The position numbers and the translations under genes are program-made. Positions 26,861 to 35,269 of a DNA stretch of 60,600 nucleotides are shown one piece after another. This DNA comes from Puniceibacterium antarcticum (GTDB taxonomy: Bacteria; Pseudomonadota; Alphaproteobacteria; Rhodobacterales; Rhodobacteraceae). How positions within the stretch are numbered: the stretch's first letter is position 1; each line of letters begins with the position of its first letter. Under the pieces are notes generated by a model. It was not told where the DNA came from and did no database searches. It worked only from the letters and a program-made list of their open reading frames with translations. The stretch is taken from the NCBI RefSeq assembly GCF_002760615.1, contig NZ_AWWI01000122.1, positions 1-60,600 of the forward strand, given 5' to 3'.

Positions 26861-28011
26861 TCAATCTCCCTGATCGTAAAATCCATGAACGCGCCTTCGG
26901 CCATGCGGGCGCTGGCCTGGGCCAGCTCCTCGGCAGAAAGGACGCGGGTGCGTGCCGACTGAAGCCGGATGCGTGCAGCGACGAGGCGCACGAGTTCGGC
27001 GCGGGCATAGGTGTTGAGTGCGATGCTTTCCTGCACGTCTTCAGTCTCGGAAATCCGTTCGACGATGTCGGAAATGCGCAGGGCGGCTTGGCGGATCGCG
27101 GCGGGTGAGTTGCTGCCATAGAAGGCAGCGCCATGCCCGGTGATTGAGAGGTTGGCATTGGCCAGAAGCGCGGGGTCGATCGTGCCAAGCGCTTCGATCC
27201 CGCCGATACGGGTCAAATAGAGGTTATAGCGTTGGGGGATCACCTGGACGTAGTGCTGGGTCTCGCGGAAGGGCGGCACGCCGCCATACTCGAAAACCCG
27301 GCCGGGTCCGGCGTTATAGGCCGCGAGCGCGTTGATAATATTGCCATCGAATGTGTTGAGCTGGGTCGCGAGATAGCGCGCGCCGCCATGCACCTGCAGG
27401 TAAGGGCTGTCATAGTATTTTGGGTTGATGCCCAGATCGCTGGCCGTCCCAGGCATGATCTGGGTGAGGCCAAAGGCGCCGACCGGCGAGCGCGCGCCGA
27501 TGGTAAACCGGCTTTCCTGCCAGATGAGCGCCTGTAGGAGTGCGCGCCATTGGACCGGGGAGAGGCCCGCGCGGCCAACGCCGGCAAAGCCGCTGGTCTC
27601 CTGAGCCACGCGGATAATGAGCTGCTCGATGTTTTCCGCCGCATCCCCGAACATCTGCGCACCGCCGGGATTGGGATCAATGTCACCCGTGCCATAGACG
27701 GCTTCCACGGCGCGGTCGGGATCGCCGCTGCCGCTTTCCAGCCCCGAGACCATAGCCGGCAATCCCTGACCGCCGAAGCTGGTGTGGGCATCGAGGATGC
27801 GTCGGAGGGTTTCCAGCTGTTCGCGCTCGATCTCCGCGATGAGTTCGCGCACTGCAAGCTTGTCGGCCTGAACAGCCAAGTCTGCGTCGCGATCGCCGGT
27901 CTCGACGATATCACGCGCGGTCAGCCCACTGTCATTGGTCGGCACGCCTTGAGACAAGGCGAGACCGGGCAGCAGGCAAAGCGCCAGGATATGAGGCAGG
28001 CTAGACTTCAA
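26857..28011 (-). CDS. lytic transglycosylase domain set in a VirB5-like protein
   Basis: The 384-residue exported protein has a signal peptide ending LALS. Its mature start is QGVPTNDSGL. A goose-lysozyme-type SLT domain (about 155-290) has catalytic Glu at about 166 (IWQESRF), then GAFGLTQIMPGTA and AAYNAGPGRV. The tail has SIALNTYARAEL and ends AFMDFTIREIE, matching the VirB5-like neighbour (SVDLNTRVTAEL, RFMDFTLPDL). It would open peptidoglycan for the channel. It overlaps the lipoprotein gene upstream and the virB5 gene downstream. A second, more ordinary transglycosylase lies at the operon start. Confidence 0.8.
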   Translation of the reverse strand: MKSSLPHILALCLLPGLALSQGVPTNDSGLTARDIVETGDRDADLAVQADKLAVRELIAEIEREQLETLRRILDAHTSFGGQGLPAMVSGLESGSGDPDRAVEAVYGTGDIDPNPGGAQMFGDAAENIEQLIIRVAQETSGFAGVGRAGLSPVQWRALLQALIWQESRFTIGARSPVGAFGLTQIMPGTASDLGINPKYYDSPYLQVHGGARYLATQLNTFDGNIINALAAYNAGPGRVFEYGGVPPFRETQHYVQVIPQRYNLYLTRIGGIEALGTIDPALLANANLSITGHGAAFYGSNSPAAIRQAALRISDIVERISETEDVQESIALNTYARAELVRLVAARIRLQSARTRVLSAEELAQASARMAEGAFMDFTIREIE

Positions 28012-28168
28012 CGTCGCCCTCCCGCGCGCCGAGCGGTGCGAAGTGGCAATCCTGGGCTGTCGCTGCCGTCGAGGCGAGAAAGGAAAAGCAATTGGCCTGC
28101 GGCTCCCGATACTGGGTGCAGGAGGCCAGCGCGCCGAGCGCAGCCAAAGCGATAAGAATACGGATCAT
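28001..28168 (-). CDS. virB7: VirB7-like lipoprotein
   Basis: The 55-residue product starts MIRILIALAALGALASC, a classical lipobox with the lipidated Cys at residue 17. The mature part has two further cysteines (QANCFSF, QDCHFAP). VirB7 proteins are small outer-membrane lipoproteins that anchor VirB9. The gene overlaps the virB4 stop by 4 bases and the transglycosylase start by 11, so its place in the operon fits. Confidence 0.7.
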   Translation of the reverse strand: MIRILIALAALGALASCTQYREPQANCFSFLASTAATAQDCHFAPLGAREGDVEV

Positions 28169-30540
28169 GAAAGCCTCCAAAAATCTGGGCGGTCGCGGTA
28201 ATCGGCGCCAACAAGCGCTTCGCCCTTTTCCATGCCGCCAAGGATGGTGAGATTGGGCCCAAGGGCGCTCAGATCGGCATCGACCACGATCGAGCCCTGA
28301 TCGTCGCGGATCAGCGCCAAGCGGCTGTTGCTGCCCGTGTTGAGAAGGACGTCGAGCTCCTTCTCCGTGAGGTTCAGCATGGCGTAATCCGCAGGCTGCG
28401 CGCGGATATTGGGCAGCAGGATCTGCGTCGGCACCGCCTCGATGATGGTCTTGCCGGTCCGGGTGCGCTCGAGCTGGCTGGCATATTGCGTCATCATCAC
28501 CGCGACGGTGTTCTGCTTGCGCGCGGTCACCAGCCAGTTCGACAACCGTTCGGCGAAATATGCGTTGTCGAGCGCCTTCCAGGCCTCGTCGATCACGATG
28601 ATGGTGGGGCGGCGATCCTCGATCTCGCGCTCGACCCGGCGGAAAAGATAGGAGAGAACCGCCATCCGTTCCTTGTCGGCCTCGCTGTCGAGAATGCCGG
28701 TCAGATCGAAACCCACCACATCGCCTTTGAGCGAGAAGGTGTCCTCGAGGCTCTGCCCGAAGATCCAGCCATAGCGGCCGTCTTCGGTCCACTCGAGCAG
28801 GCGCTGGTGCAGATCGCCGCCATCATCGGTGGACACAAAAAGCGACGCGAAATCCCGCCAGTTCCGCAGGGCGGGGTTTGTGGCCTGTGCGTTCTGGCGC
28901 ACGACCTCCTGGATACGGTTGGTCTGCGCCGGGGTCAGGGGTTTGTCGTCGCGGTAGAGCAGGGTGGCAAGCCAGTCCGAGAGCCAGGCGGTGCCGCGCG
29001 CATCGGTCTCGGTCCAGAGCGGGTTGAGGCCCGTGGGCTGACCGGCGTTCAGGGACGCGTAGCGCCCGCCATTGGCGCGGACCGCCATCTCCATGCCGAG
29101 GCGGTAGTCGAAAACGAAGATCCGGGCGCCCGCGCGACGGGCCTGGGTCATCAGAAAGGCCGAGAGCACCGACTTGCCCGACCCGGGGCGCCCCATGATC
29201 AGGGTATGGCCGCTGGTGGGTTCTTTGTCGGGCGAGCCTTGCTCGTGATAGGAAAACCGGTAGGCGCTCTGCTCCGGCGTGGGCAGATAGGTGATGACCC
29301 GGCCCCAGGGCGTAAGCGCTGCGGGTTTGCCGAGCTGCGTCCGGTGGAAGGCCGCGAAATCTGCGAAGTTGCGATTGGTCACAGCGCTCGCGCGGACGCG
29401 CTTGGGCTGGTTGCCGGGGTGCTGGCTCAAGTAATGCGCCTTGGCCGCGACCCGCTCGCCGATCATCTTCACGCCTTCGGTCGCGGCGGCATTCACGATC
29501 TCGGCGCTGAGGGTTTGCAGTTCTTCGAGCGTGTCGCAAAAGAGCGTCACGACCATGTGATGCTCGCCGAAGCTTTGGCGCTTGGCCTCGAGATCATCGG
29601 CGGCGATGTCGAGGGCTTCCAGGAGCGAGAGGGCTGCGTCCTGGCTGGCCTGCATCTGGCGCTTTTGCCGCTTGATACGGCCCGCCATAAGGTTCGAATT
29701 GATCGGCGTGAAGGAATGGGTGACGATCATGTCGACCGGCAGGTTCAGCATGTCGAACATGGTGCAGGAGGTGCCTTCCGAGTATTCCCCGATGGTGAAA
29801 CTCTTGCCGTAGCGATGGCCCACGACGCCTTCCGAGAGCTCGAAATGATCGCCGTGGAACGTCACGCGGGTATTGGCGACGTTGAAGGACAGAAATCCGT
29901 AGGTGTTGGCCGGGTAGAGCGGCAGCTCTTGCCCCGTGTTCAGCGCGCCCAGAAACCCCACCAATTCCCCCGATGCAGCCGAAAGCAGGCGCGGCTTGAG
30001 CTCGGTAAGCCCCGAGCGGAAGACGTTCACGGCCTCACCGAGGCGCTGCAGGCGTTTGCGGGTCTCCTCCTTCAGTCGGTCCGGCGCGCTGCGGCTGAGG
30101 AACGGCAGGAGGCTTTTCGGGGGTGGGCGGTGAATGACGGTGAGCGTCAGCGTCTTGTCGCGCAGCCCGCTGGTTGCGAGTTTCGCGCGCCAGCGCCGGT
30201 CCACCTCGCCTGCGAAGCTGTCCTCACGGATGGGGTCCAGATCCGGTCTGATGGCCTTGGAGACCTTGTGGACGTAATAGCTGAATTCCGGCCCGAGCTG
30301 CGCGACGATGCGGGCAAAGAGCGCCGTCACCTTGTCGAGATAGGCATCGTCGGTTGTGTAGCTGTTGATCCCCTCGAGCCGGATGCAGCGGAAGAGTTCG
30401 TTCACCCGCGTCCGCACGGTCTGGTCGTCAACGAGGCTCACATAGGGCAGCATATGCGCGAGGCGGGTCTCGCGCGCATACCAGTCCGGCGTCATTGTGC
30501 GGGCATCGAGCGCAGCATCACGGGCGTCATCACGGGGCAT
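28165..30540 (-). CDS. virB4: VirB4 secretion ATPase
   Basis: This is the largest ATPase of the channel, needed for pilus subunit extraction and transfer. The product has about 791 residues. Walker A is MGRPGSGKSVLSA near the middle. Walker B is PTIIVIDEAWKALDN, followed by the late motif QYASQLERTRTGKTIIEAVPTQI. The start MPRDDARD at 30540 is favoured by GGGG six bases upstream; MAGTAMPRDD at 30555 is the alternative. It overlaps virB3 and the lipoprotein gene. A 709-residue open frame on the other strand is a shadow. Confidence 0.93.
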   Translation of the reverse strand: MPRDDARDAALDARTMTPDWYARETRLAHMLPYVSLVDDQTVRTRVNELFRCIRLEGINSYTTDDAYLDKVTALFARIVAQLGPEFSYYVHKVSKAIRPDLDPIREDSFAGEVDRRWRAKLATSGLRDKTLTLTVIHRPPPKSLLPFLSRSAPDRLKEETRKRLQRLGEAVNVFRSGLTELKPRLLSAASGELVGFLGALNTGQELPLYPANTYGFLSFNVANTRVTFHGDHFELSEGVVGHRYGKSFTIGEYSEGTSCTMFDMLNLPVDMIVTHSFTPINSNLMAGRIKRQKRQMQASQDAALSLLEALDIAADDLEAKRQSFGEHHMVVTLFCDTLEELQTLSAEIVNAAATEGVKMIGERVAAKAHYLSQHPGNQPKRVRASAVTNRNFADFAAFHRTQLGKPAALTPWGRVITYLPTPEQSAYRFSYHEQGSPDKEPTSGHTLIMGRPGSGKSVLSAFLMTQARRAGARIFVFDYRLGMEMAVRANGGRYASLNAGQPTGLNPLWTETDARGTAWLSDWLATLLYRDDKPLTPAQTNRIQEVVRQNAQATNPALRNWRDFASLFVSTDDGGDLHQRLLEWTEDGRYGWIFGQSLEDTFSLKGDVVGFDLTGILDSEADKERMAVLSYLFRRVEREIEDRRPTIIVIDEAWKALDNAYFAERLSNWLVTARKQNTVAVMMTQYASQLERTRTGKTIIEAVPTQILLPNIRAQPADYAMLNLTEKELDVLLNTGSNSRLALIRDDQGSIVVDADLSALGPNLTILGGMEKGEALVGADYRDRPDFWRLS

Positions 30541-30808
30541 AGCTGTCCCCGCCATGGATGGACCTGTTGCGCGTGGGCGGTGTCTCCTGCAGGGCCGTCA
30601 TCATCACATCTATGAAGCGCGGGTCCCAATCCGCGGCCTTCCACAGCACCGGATAGAGTAGGGCGGCGACAGCCAGCACCGCGATATGCTGGACCCAGAC
30701 AAACAAGAGCACCGAGCCAAAGAGCCAGACCATCGCGTACATGATGGGCAGGCCCAGAAGCTTGGGCGGGCGCACGAGGCCGAGAAAGAGAGGCGCGCGC
30801 TCAGCCAC
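30530..30808 (-). CDS. virB3: VirB3 inner-membrane protein
   Basis: The product has about 92 residues from a GTG ([15 protein letters not shown]) that overlaps the virB2 stop. Two hydrophobic segments follow the typical LFLGLVRPPKLLGLPIMY opening. VirB3 works with VirB4 in pilus assembly. The longer open frame (to 30850) would run into virB2 and is rejected. The gene end overlaps the virB4 start. Confidence 0.85.
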   Translation of the reverse strand: MAERAPLFLGLVRPPKLLGLPIMYAMVWLFGSVLLFVWVQHIAVLAVAALLYPVLWKAADWDPRFIDVMMTALQETPPTRNRSIHGGDSYAP

Positions 30809-31094
30809 CGGCAAAAACCGCGGCAACGATGGTGGGGGCGGCCGCAACACCGGCGATGCCCACGAGGACCCAAAGCGCTTGGCGCAGGTCGATGATGTTG
30901 AAGAACCAGCTCAAGAAAACGCCGAGGACCGCGAGTGTGGCGATGACCACACCAAGAGGTCCGGTCAGCGCATCGACAATGCCCTGCAACAAGCTTTGGA
31001 TCGGGGAGAGATCGATGCTCTGTGCAAGGGCGGGCTCGGCAATGAACAGGAATAGTGCCAGCGAGGCGACGAAAAGCGTTGAAATCTGTCTCAT
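30801..31094 (-). CDS. virB2: VirB2 major pilin
   Basis: The 97-residue product has a signal peptide cut near PALAQ. Two long hydrophobic segments follow ([20 protein letters not shown] and [20 protein letters not shown]) joined by a short polar loop, FNIIDLRQA. This is the VirB2/TrbC pilin layout. It overlaps virB3 and follows the virB1-type transglycosylase by ATGA. Confidence 0.88.
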   Translation of the reverse strand: MRQISTLFVASLALFLFIAEPALAQSIDLSPIQSLLQGIVDALTGPLGVVIATLAVLGVFLSWFFNIIDLRQALWVLVGIAGVAAAPTIVAAVFAGG

Positions 31095-31846
31095 GAATTT
31101 GATCCTTCCAATCGGGCCACGACGGCCATGACGCGGGCCACGTGGTTCTGGGTTTCTCGGTATGGGGGAATGCCACCGTGCTGGCGCACGGCGTCCGGCC
31201 CCGCGTTGTAGGCCGCCAGCGCCAGATGCGGATCGCCGAAGCGCTCCAGCATCATCGTGAGGTAACGGGCAGAGCCCTCGAGGTTCTGTTGGGGGTCACG
31301 CGGGTCAACGCCGAGATCACGGGCAGTGGCGGGCATCAGCTGGCCAAGGCCAATGGCGCCCGCGCGGGAGACCGCATCCTGCCGGTAGGCGCTCTCAACC
31401 TCGATATTGGCCCGGTAGAGAGCCAGCCAATCCGTGACGGACAGTCCCGCGCGGCGCAAACCGGGATGGCTGGCATAGCGCAGGGCTGTTGCCTCGATGT
31501 CCGAGAGAACGTCTGCGCGGGGCAGGGGTGCTGGCTGGGCGAGTGCTGCAAACCTCAGCGCGTCAGGTTTGGGCGCTGCTTCAGTCTCGCCAAGAATGGC
31601 CAAACCATCGGACGCCGATCCCTGACCAACGCCGTCATTGTAGTTCTGGGCAAAACCGCTCTGAGACCGGGATGGGGTCAGAGAGCCGTCGCTCTCCATG
31701 ACCAGGACCATTTGCGCTGAGGCTGGCGCGGCGACCAGCCAGAGGCAGACAAGGTTAGTTGCCAGCGCCCTTGTCTGATGGGGCTTTGTCTGGCGGGGCG
31801 AGTTTTTGCGTGCGGCTTGTACCCGCCTCAAGCGGCAGGTCGACAT
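31091..31846 (-). CDS. virB1: VirB1-type lytic transglycosylase
   Basis: This exported muramidase-like enzyme has a hydrophobic signal stretch ([16 protein letters not shown]) and a C-terminal SLT domain. The domain shows [30 protein letters not shown] and [16 protein letters not shown]. It has the order and size of VirB1. The start is uncertain. There is no ATG close to the signal peptide; an in-frame ATG at 31846 lies inside the previous gene and gives a long basic leader, while a CTG at 31765 would give a normal leader. The end overlaps virB2 by 4 bases. Confidence 0.8.
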   Translation of the reverse strand: MSTCRLRRVQAARKNSPRQTKPHQTRALATNLVCLWLVAAPASAQMVLVMESDGSLTPSRSQSGFAQNYNDGVGQGSASDGLAILGETEAAPKPDALRFAALAQPAPLPRADVLSDIEATALRYASHPGLRRAGLSVTDWLALYRANIEVESAYRQDAVSRAGAIGLGQLMPATARDLGVDPRDPQQNLEGSARYLTMMLERFGDPHLALAAYNAGPDAVRQHGGIPPYRETQNHVARVMAVVARLEGSNS

Positions 31847-32165
31847 GCGCAAAGCCAAGGCCAATGAAGAAAGACACCACGCCGGAGATCGTCTTGAACT
31901 CACGGATTTTGATATCGTTGTAGGTCGTCCGCGTGCGGGCGGTGACGAGGAGCTTTTCCACCCCGTCATCAGAGACAACACGCATGATCCAGACCCCGTA
32001 ATAGCTGGGGCCTTTCTTATGTGCCGACTCCTGGCACAGGATTTCTGCGCTATAGCCGCTTTCCACGAGTTCGCGGAAACGCGCTTCCGTAACCACATTT
32101 GGTGCTTCGATGTCCCAGTTCATGGCCCGGCTCACGCTTTCTGCAAAGACGCAACGCCTGGGCAT
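31755..32165 (-). CDS. conserved hypothetical protein, first gene of the virB operon
   Basis: The product has about 136 residues from [10 protein letters not shown] (32165); [11 protein letters not shown] at 32123 is the alternative. It has no signal peptide and no recognised domain. The core [29 protein letters not shown] (read in part: [10 protein letters not shown]) looks like a small beta-rich fold, and the tail is Pro/Lys-rich. It overlaps the transglycosylase reading frame, so it is the leading gene of the transfer operon and might be regulatory. Confidence 0.55.
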   Translation of the reverse strand: MPRRCVFAESVSRAMNWDIEAPNVVTEARFRELVESGYSAEILCQESAHKKGPSYYGVWIMRVVSDDGVEKLLVTARTRTTYNDIKIREFKTISGVVSFFIGLGFAHVDLPLEAGTSRTQKLAPPDKAPSDKGAGN

Positions 32166-32184
32166 TTCTACTTGAAGCCCAGAG

Positions 32185-32223
32185 TTACGATAGTATATTA
32201 TCAACCGCAAGATGTAATATCGT
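32185..32223. promoter_or_regulatory. dyad operator upstream of the virB operon
   Basis: The inverted repeat ACGATA (32187-32192) / TATCGT (32218-32223) flanks an AT-rich core with TATATTA and TAATA. It lies 20 bases before the first gene of the virB operon and about 70 bases before the divergent exported protein gene. The stretch TTACGATA-n-TATA (32185-32197) also occurs, inverted, in the oriT/mob region at 148-160, which suggests one regulator for both transfer modules. Confidence 0.4.
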
Positions 32224-32292
32224 GCTTTAGCTGTAGTTTGGTTACGCAAACACTAGTCACGGCCAGTGTCCGCGATCAAGGAGATAACAGGT

Positions 32293-32586
32293 TTGAGAAA
32301 CCGCAGGTTGAGAGGCCAACACCTATTGCGGGCTGTACCGATACTCCTGGTTGTCCCTGGCGCGGGTTTCGCAGAATCCTGCTTCGCCCCGGCCCGTCCT
32401 TTTCTGCCAAGCGATTCGCAGGCGGCGCGGGACTATGCGGACATCATCCGTGGCGATTTCGAAGACTACATCCAGGATATCCAGAGCTACTTCCGTTGCC
32501 TCGACAGCGAACGCGCCCGCGCTTTCGAGGAAGCGCGCGAAGTCAGCGAGGACTATGGCCGATTTCTGCAATTGGTAGGGGATTGA
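32293..32586 (+). CDS. small exported protein divergent from the virB operon
   Basis: The TTG at 32293 is chosen over the GTG at 32266 because AAGGAG (32278-32283) lies 9 bases before it. The product has 97 residues with a signal peptide (LLRAVPILLVVPGAGFAE) and a mature part with two cysteines (ESCFAPA, YFRCLDSE). No family was recognised. The sequence RDYADIIRGDFEDYIQDIQSY (partly quoted) suggests an alpha-helical periplasmic protein. Its position next to the transfer operon suggests a conjugation-related role. Confidence 0.6.
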   Translation: MRNRRLRGQHLLRAVPILLVVPGAGFAESCFAPARPFLPSDSQAARDYADIIRGDFEDYIQDIQSYFRCLDSERARAFEEAREVSEDYGRFLQLVGD

Positions 32587-32710
32587 TGGGCAGCCTCGGG
32601 AGCATCAGACTTGCAGCCCATGGAAACCAGACGCCGATAACACCCTCAAATATCTACTTTTTAGATAACAGATTTCATCCGCTAGCGACGTCACAAAAGG
32701 TATGTGACGC

Positions 32711-32968
32711 GTGGCAAAGACAATCAGAAGCACGGGACAGGTGGCACTCTGCCAAGCATTGGTCGACGCCCGTGTCAAAGCGGGCCTTGGTCAGAAAGAC
32801 TTGGCGGACAGGCTCAGATGCCACCAATCCCTTATTGCCCGTCTTGAAAGCGGCCAGCGCCGGGTTGACGTCGTCGAACTGGTCGTTTTGGCCCGCGCCA
32901 TCGGCTTTGACCCGTTCGAAGTTCTGGCGATCGTTGAAGCCGCCACGGAGCCCGACCACAGGATTTGA
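32711..32968 (+). CDS. XRE-family helix-turn-helix regulator
   Basis: The 85-residue product starts at a GTG. The HTH reads ALVDARVKAGLGQKDLADRL, RCHQSLIARLESGQRRV and ELVVLARAIGFDPFEVL, a compact Cro/C1-type domain that fills the whole protein. It is a candidate repressor for the AT-rich dyads at 32185-32223 and 34281-34352, because no other small DNA-binding regulator lies near the transfer genes. This pairing is inference. Confidence 0.8.
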   Translation: MAKTIRSTGQVALCQALVDARVKAGLGQKDLADRLRCHQSLIARLESGQRRVDVVELVVLARAIGFDPFEVLAIVEAATEPDHRI

Positions 32969-33137
32969 AGCCAATGAATTGTTGAGAACACGGGAACCCA
33001 TTTTCCCGGTCTGATGAGCACTCCCTCATCTAGAACCAGTTAGCCAAAATCAACGAAGTCCGGCGCGCGGTCGTAGTGAACGCTCTGCAACCCCACGCCG
33101 CAATTCGCAGCGCCATAGTGCAGGAAGTCAGTAAACA
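32969..33137. other. intergenic stretch without recognised feature
   Basis: These 169 bases follow the XRE regulator gene. A long minus-strand open frame crosses the area but shows the Ser/Arg/His-rich composition of a shadow frame. No repeat, terminator or promoter was identified. Confidence 0.4.
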
Positions 33138-33365
33138 GTGAACGAAGATAAGGGTGAGGGCGTCGCGATCGCCAATCTGATGGGGACCGATGGGTGCAGT
33201 GTTGTTGGTTGGGTTTATCGCTGGAGTACAGGATCACATGCGGTGATGTGGGACGTCCAAGGGCCCCAGCCGGTATCGGAAACCCGGCCGGATATAAGTG
33301 ACGAACAAAAGCAAGAAATCGACTTCGATGCGCTGACGAGGATCGGAAGAAGGGACGACGGGTGA
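33138..33365 (+). CDS. small hypothetical protein
   Basis: The 75-residue frame starts at a GTG with AGGAAG about 11 bases upstream. The composition is protein-like (NLMGTDGCSVVGWVYRWSTGSHAVMWD). No domain was recognised. It lies between the XRE regulator and a convergent exported protein. It could be spurious, but the codon use and ribosome-binding site argue for a real gene. Confidence 0.45.
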   Translation: MNEDKGEGVAIANLMGTDGCSVVGWVYRWSTGSHAVMWDVQGPQPVSETRPDISDEQKQEIDFDALTRIGRRDDG

Positions 33366-33485
33366 ATAGAGCGAACCCGCAGTGTTTGCCGAAACGCCAA
33401 ACAGCATGTGGACCGCGACGCGTATGCGGTGCGGTCGTACACGCCAAAGGAGCCGTCTTCCGAGACAAATCTACGTGGCGGCAGG

Positions 33486-34241
33486 TCAGTAGTTCACCTG
33501 CTCGAACCCGTAGTTGCCCTCATAGTCACGCCAATCGACGAAGACGGATCGGTGATAAATGCCAGGGCAATGCTCGCCCCAGCGTTCAAGACCTACGTGA
33601 GCCGAAGGAAGGGCAGTGACGGAAGACCTTTGCCAGGCGAAGTCACCTTGGGTCCCATATGTGCCGAGGACCACGGTCGCACTTCGGTTGCAATCCCCAT
33701 CTCGCCCGGATTCGTGCTGGCGGGCATAGCGAACGTCAAAGACGCGGATGGACCGCACAAAATTGAACTCCGGACCGCTGATATCGATATCAGCACGATC
33801 CTGAACAAGGCGAAGCACGAAGTCTGCTGGAATGCCGCCCGTTCCGGTTTCTGGAGAGCGCCAAACGGCACTTGTTGATTTTGTTTGGACGGCAACATCA
33901 TTGCCTAGAAACGATTGGTGGGGCGAATAGTCCTTGGCGTGAAACAAGGTTTCGAAGATCCGGCCTACATTGCTCGGATGCCGTTCGGTCTCATAAGATG
34001 CGCCCATAGGACAGCGCCAAATCTGTAGTGGTGGTTCCACAGGCCATGGCGTGATGCGACGAATAAACTCGGCGCGGGCACGGCTGCAAGGCACGGAAGC
34101 GGGCCAACCCCCGGACAGACAGAGGAGGATTGCGCAGTCGATTGGGTAGGTTTGAGCCTTTGTGATGCTCGGCAGCCAACCAGCCGCTAAAGTGATTGCT
34201 GCGGTTAGGCATAGCGACAGTCTCTTGAGTTGAAAGCGCAT
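33486..34241 (-). CDS. exported conserved hypothetical protein of the transfer region
   Basis: The start at MRFQLKRLSLC (34241) has AAAGGGG upstream; a longer frame begins at 34268. The product has about 251 residues with a signal peptide ending SITKAQ. A Cys/Pro-rich segment follows (IDCAILLCLSGGWPASVPCSRARAEF, read in part: IDCAILLCLSGGWP). Then come ITPWPVEPPLQIWRC and a C-terminal region ending FVDWRDYEGNYGFEQVNY. This type of protein occurs beside alphaproteobacterial transfer genes, but its role is unknown to me. The overlapping plus-strand frame at 33408-33878 is taken as a shadow. Confidence 0.65.
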   Translation of the reverse strand: MRFQLKRLSLCLTAAITLAAGWLPSITKAQTYPIDCAILLCLSGGWPASVPCSRARAEFIRRITPWPVEPPLQIWRCPMGASYETERHPSNVGRIFETLFHAKDYSPHQSFLGNDVAVQTKSTSAVWRSPETGTGGIPADFVLRLVQDRADIDISGPEFNFVRSIRVFDVRYARQHESGRDGDCNRSATVVLGTYGTQGDFAWQRSSVTALPSAHVGLERWGEHCPGIYHRSVFVDWRDYEGNYGFEQVNY

Positions 34242-34280
34242 GGTAGGGGCCCCTTTGTCGGACACCATCTTACCTTCAAT

Positions 34281-34352
34281 AATATACTAACGCAACATTA
34301 AGTATATTGCACCCATAATCAGGGTTATGTAAATTACAGTCGTATTTTACAT
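34281..34352. promoter_or_regulatory. two inverted repeats with equal 12-base spacers
   Basis: AATATACT (34281-34288) pairs with AGTATATT (34301-34308), and ATGTAAA (34327-34333) pairs with TTTACAT (34346-34352). Both pairs have a 12-base spacer. They lie in the AT-rich 279-base gap between the divergent exported protein (minus) and L,D-transpeptidase (plus) genes, where shared control would act. GTATATTAT-like words also occur before the mob and virB genes. Confidence 0.4.
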
Positions 34353-34520
34353 TAAGTGCTCGAATAATCGCCATCGACCACGCGACAAGATGTAGAAGCC
34401 GAGCAATCAATCTGTGTCAAAAGAAACTCCTTGAAGCTCTAGTTGGTAGAGGTTCTATGGTACATTAAACGCCGTTTCTCGTGTCACGGCATTCGCCAGA
34501 CAAAGCTGGAAGAGTATAGT

Positions 34521-35186
34521 ATGCTGACTAGACGACATTTCGTGATGACCACCGCCGCCCTCTTTTCTGCCCCGGTTGCCAGCCCGGTGCTGGCAAATAC
34601 CTGGCCGACCGAATCGCAGAAGGTTGCCTGGGACGCACAGGTGACGCCGCCCGGCTTTGACCCGGCAACCTCGAACCCCTGGGGCTTACATCCGCGGTTT
34701 CTCCCGACCCGGGTGGCCGCGAAAGACGGGCTGACACCGGGTGACATTCATGTCGATGCGGTTGCGCGCTACCTTTATCACATCGAGGAGGGCGGGACTG
34801 CCATGCGCTATGGCGTCGCCATTGCTCGTGGTGATCTGTACGAACCAGGTACATACACGATCAAGCGTAAAGTCAGATGGCCGCATTGGCAGCCGACGCA
34901 GAACATGATCGACCGCGACCCAGAACTCTACGCTGATATCGCCGACGGTATGGAGCCCGGACCTAAGAATGCGCTTGGGTCGCGAGCTCTCTATCTCTTT
35001 CTCGGCGACCGGGACACTTATCTCCGCATTCACGGTACGCCACAGCCGAGAAGCATTGGCGGTCGTGCAAGTTCCGGCTGCGTCAGAATGGTCATGGCGC
35101 ACATAAACGAGCTTTATCCCAACGTCGATATTGGTTCGACGGCTTTCCTCTACTCGGCCGAGGACAGTGTCACTGCGGGAAGCTGA
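34521..35186 (+). CDS. L,D-transpeptidase (YkuD) with Tat-type signal
   Basis: The ATG at 34521 has GGAAGAG about 8 bases upstream. The product has about 221 residues. The leader MLTRRHFVMTTAALFSAP has a twin-arginine look. The YkuD catalytic site is IHGTPQPRSIGGRASSGCVRM with the nucleophile Cys in SSGCVRM. The preceding Gly/Arg-rich YTIKRKVRWPHW and the NALGSRALYLF stretch are also typical. It cross-links peptidoglycan or attaches outer-membrane protein to it. It is one of three such genes in the window. Confidence 0.88.
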   Translation: MLTRRHFVMTTAALFSAPVASPVLANTWPTESQKVAWDAQVTPPGFDPATSNPWGLHPRFLPTRVAAKDGLTPGDIHVDAVARYLYHIEEGGTAMRYGVAIARGDLYEPGTYTIKRKVRWPHWQPTQNMIDRDPELYADIADGMEPGPKNALGSRALYLFLGDRDTYLRIHGTPQPRSIGGRASSGCVRMVMAHINELYPNVDIGSTAFLYSAEDSVTAGS

Positions 35187-35269
35187 GGCCGTGTACCAAA
35201 GCACCATCGGTCAGGGAAAGTGACGGGAGTTTATCCTAGCCGGGGAGCACTTCGGATTATTGAACCCCG

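Noticed and set aside
28486-30615. 709-residue open frame on the plus strand opposite virB4
   Set aside because: The minus-strand frame has all VirB4 motifs, and the plus frame has the composition of a complementary-strand shadow in GC-rich DNA.
33408-33878. 156-residue plus-strand frame opposite the exported hypothetical protein
   Set aside because: The minus-strand protein has a signal peptide, a ribosome-binding site and a protein-like sequence; the plus frame has none of these.
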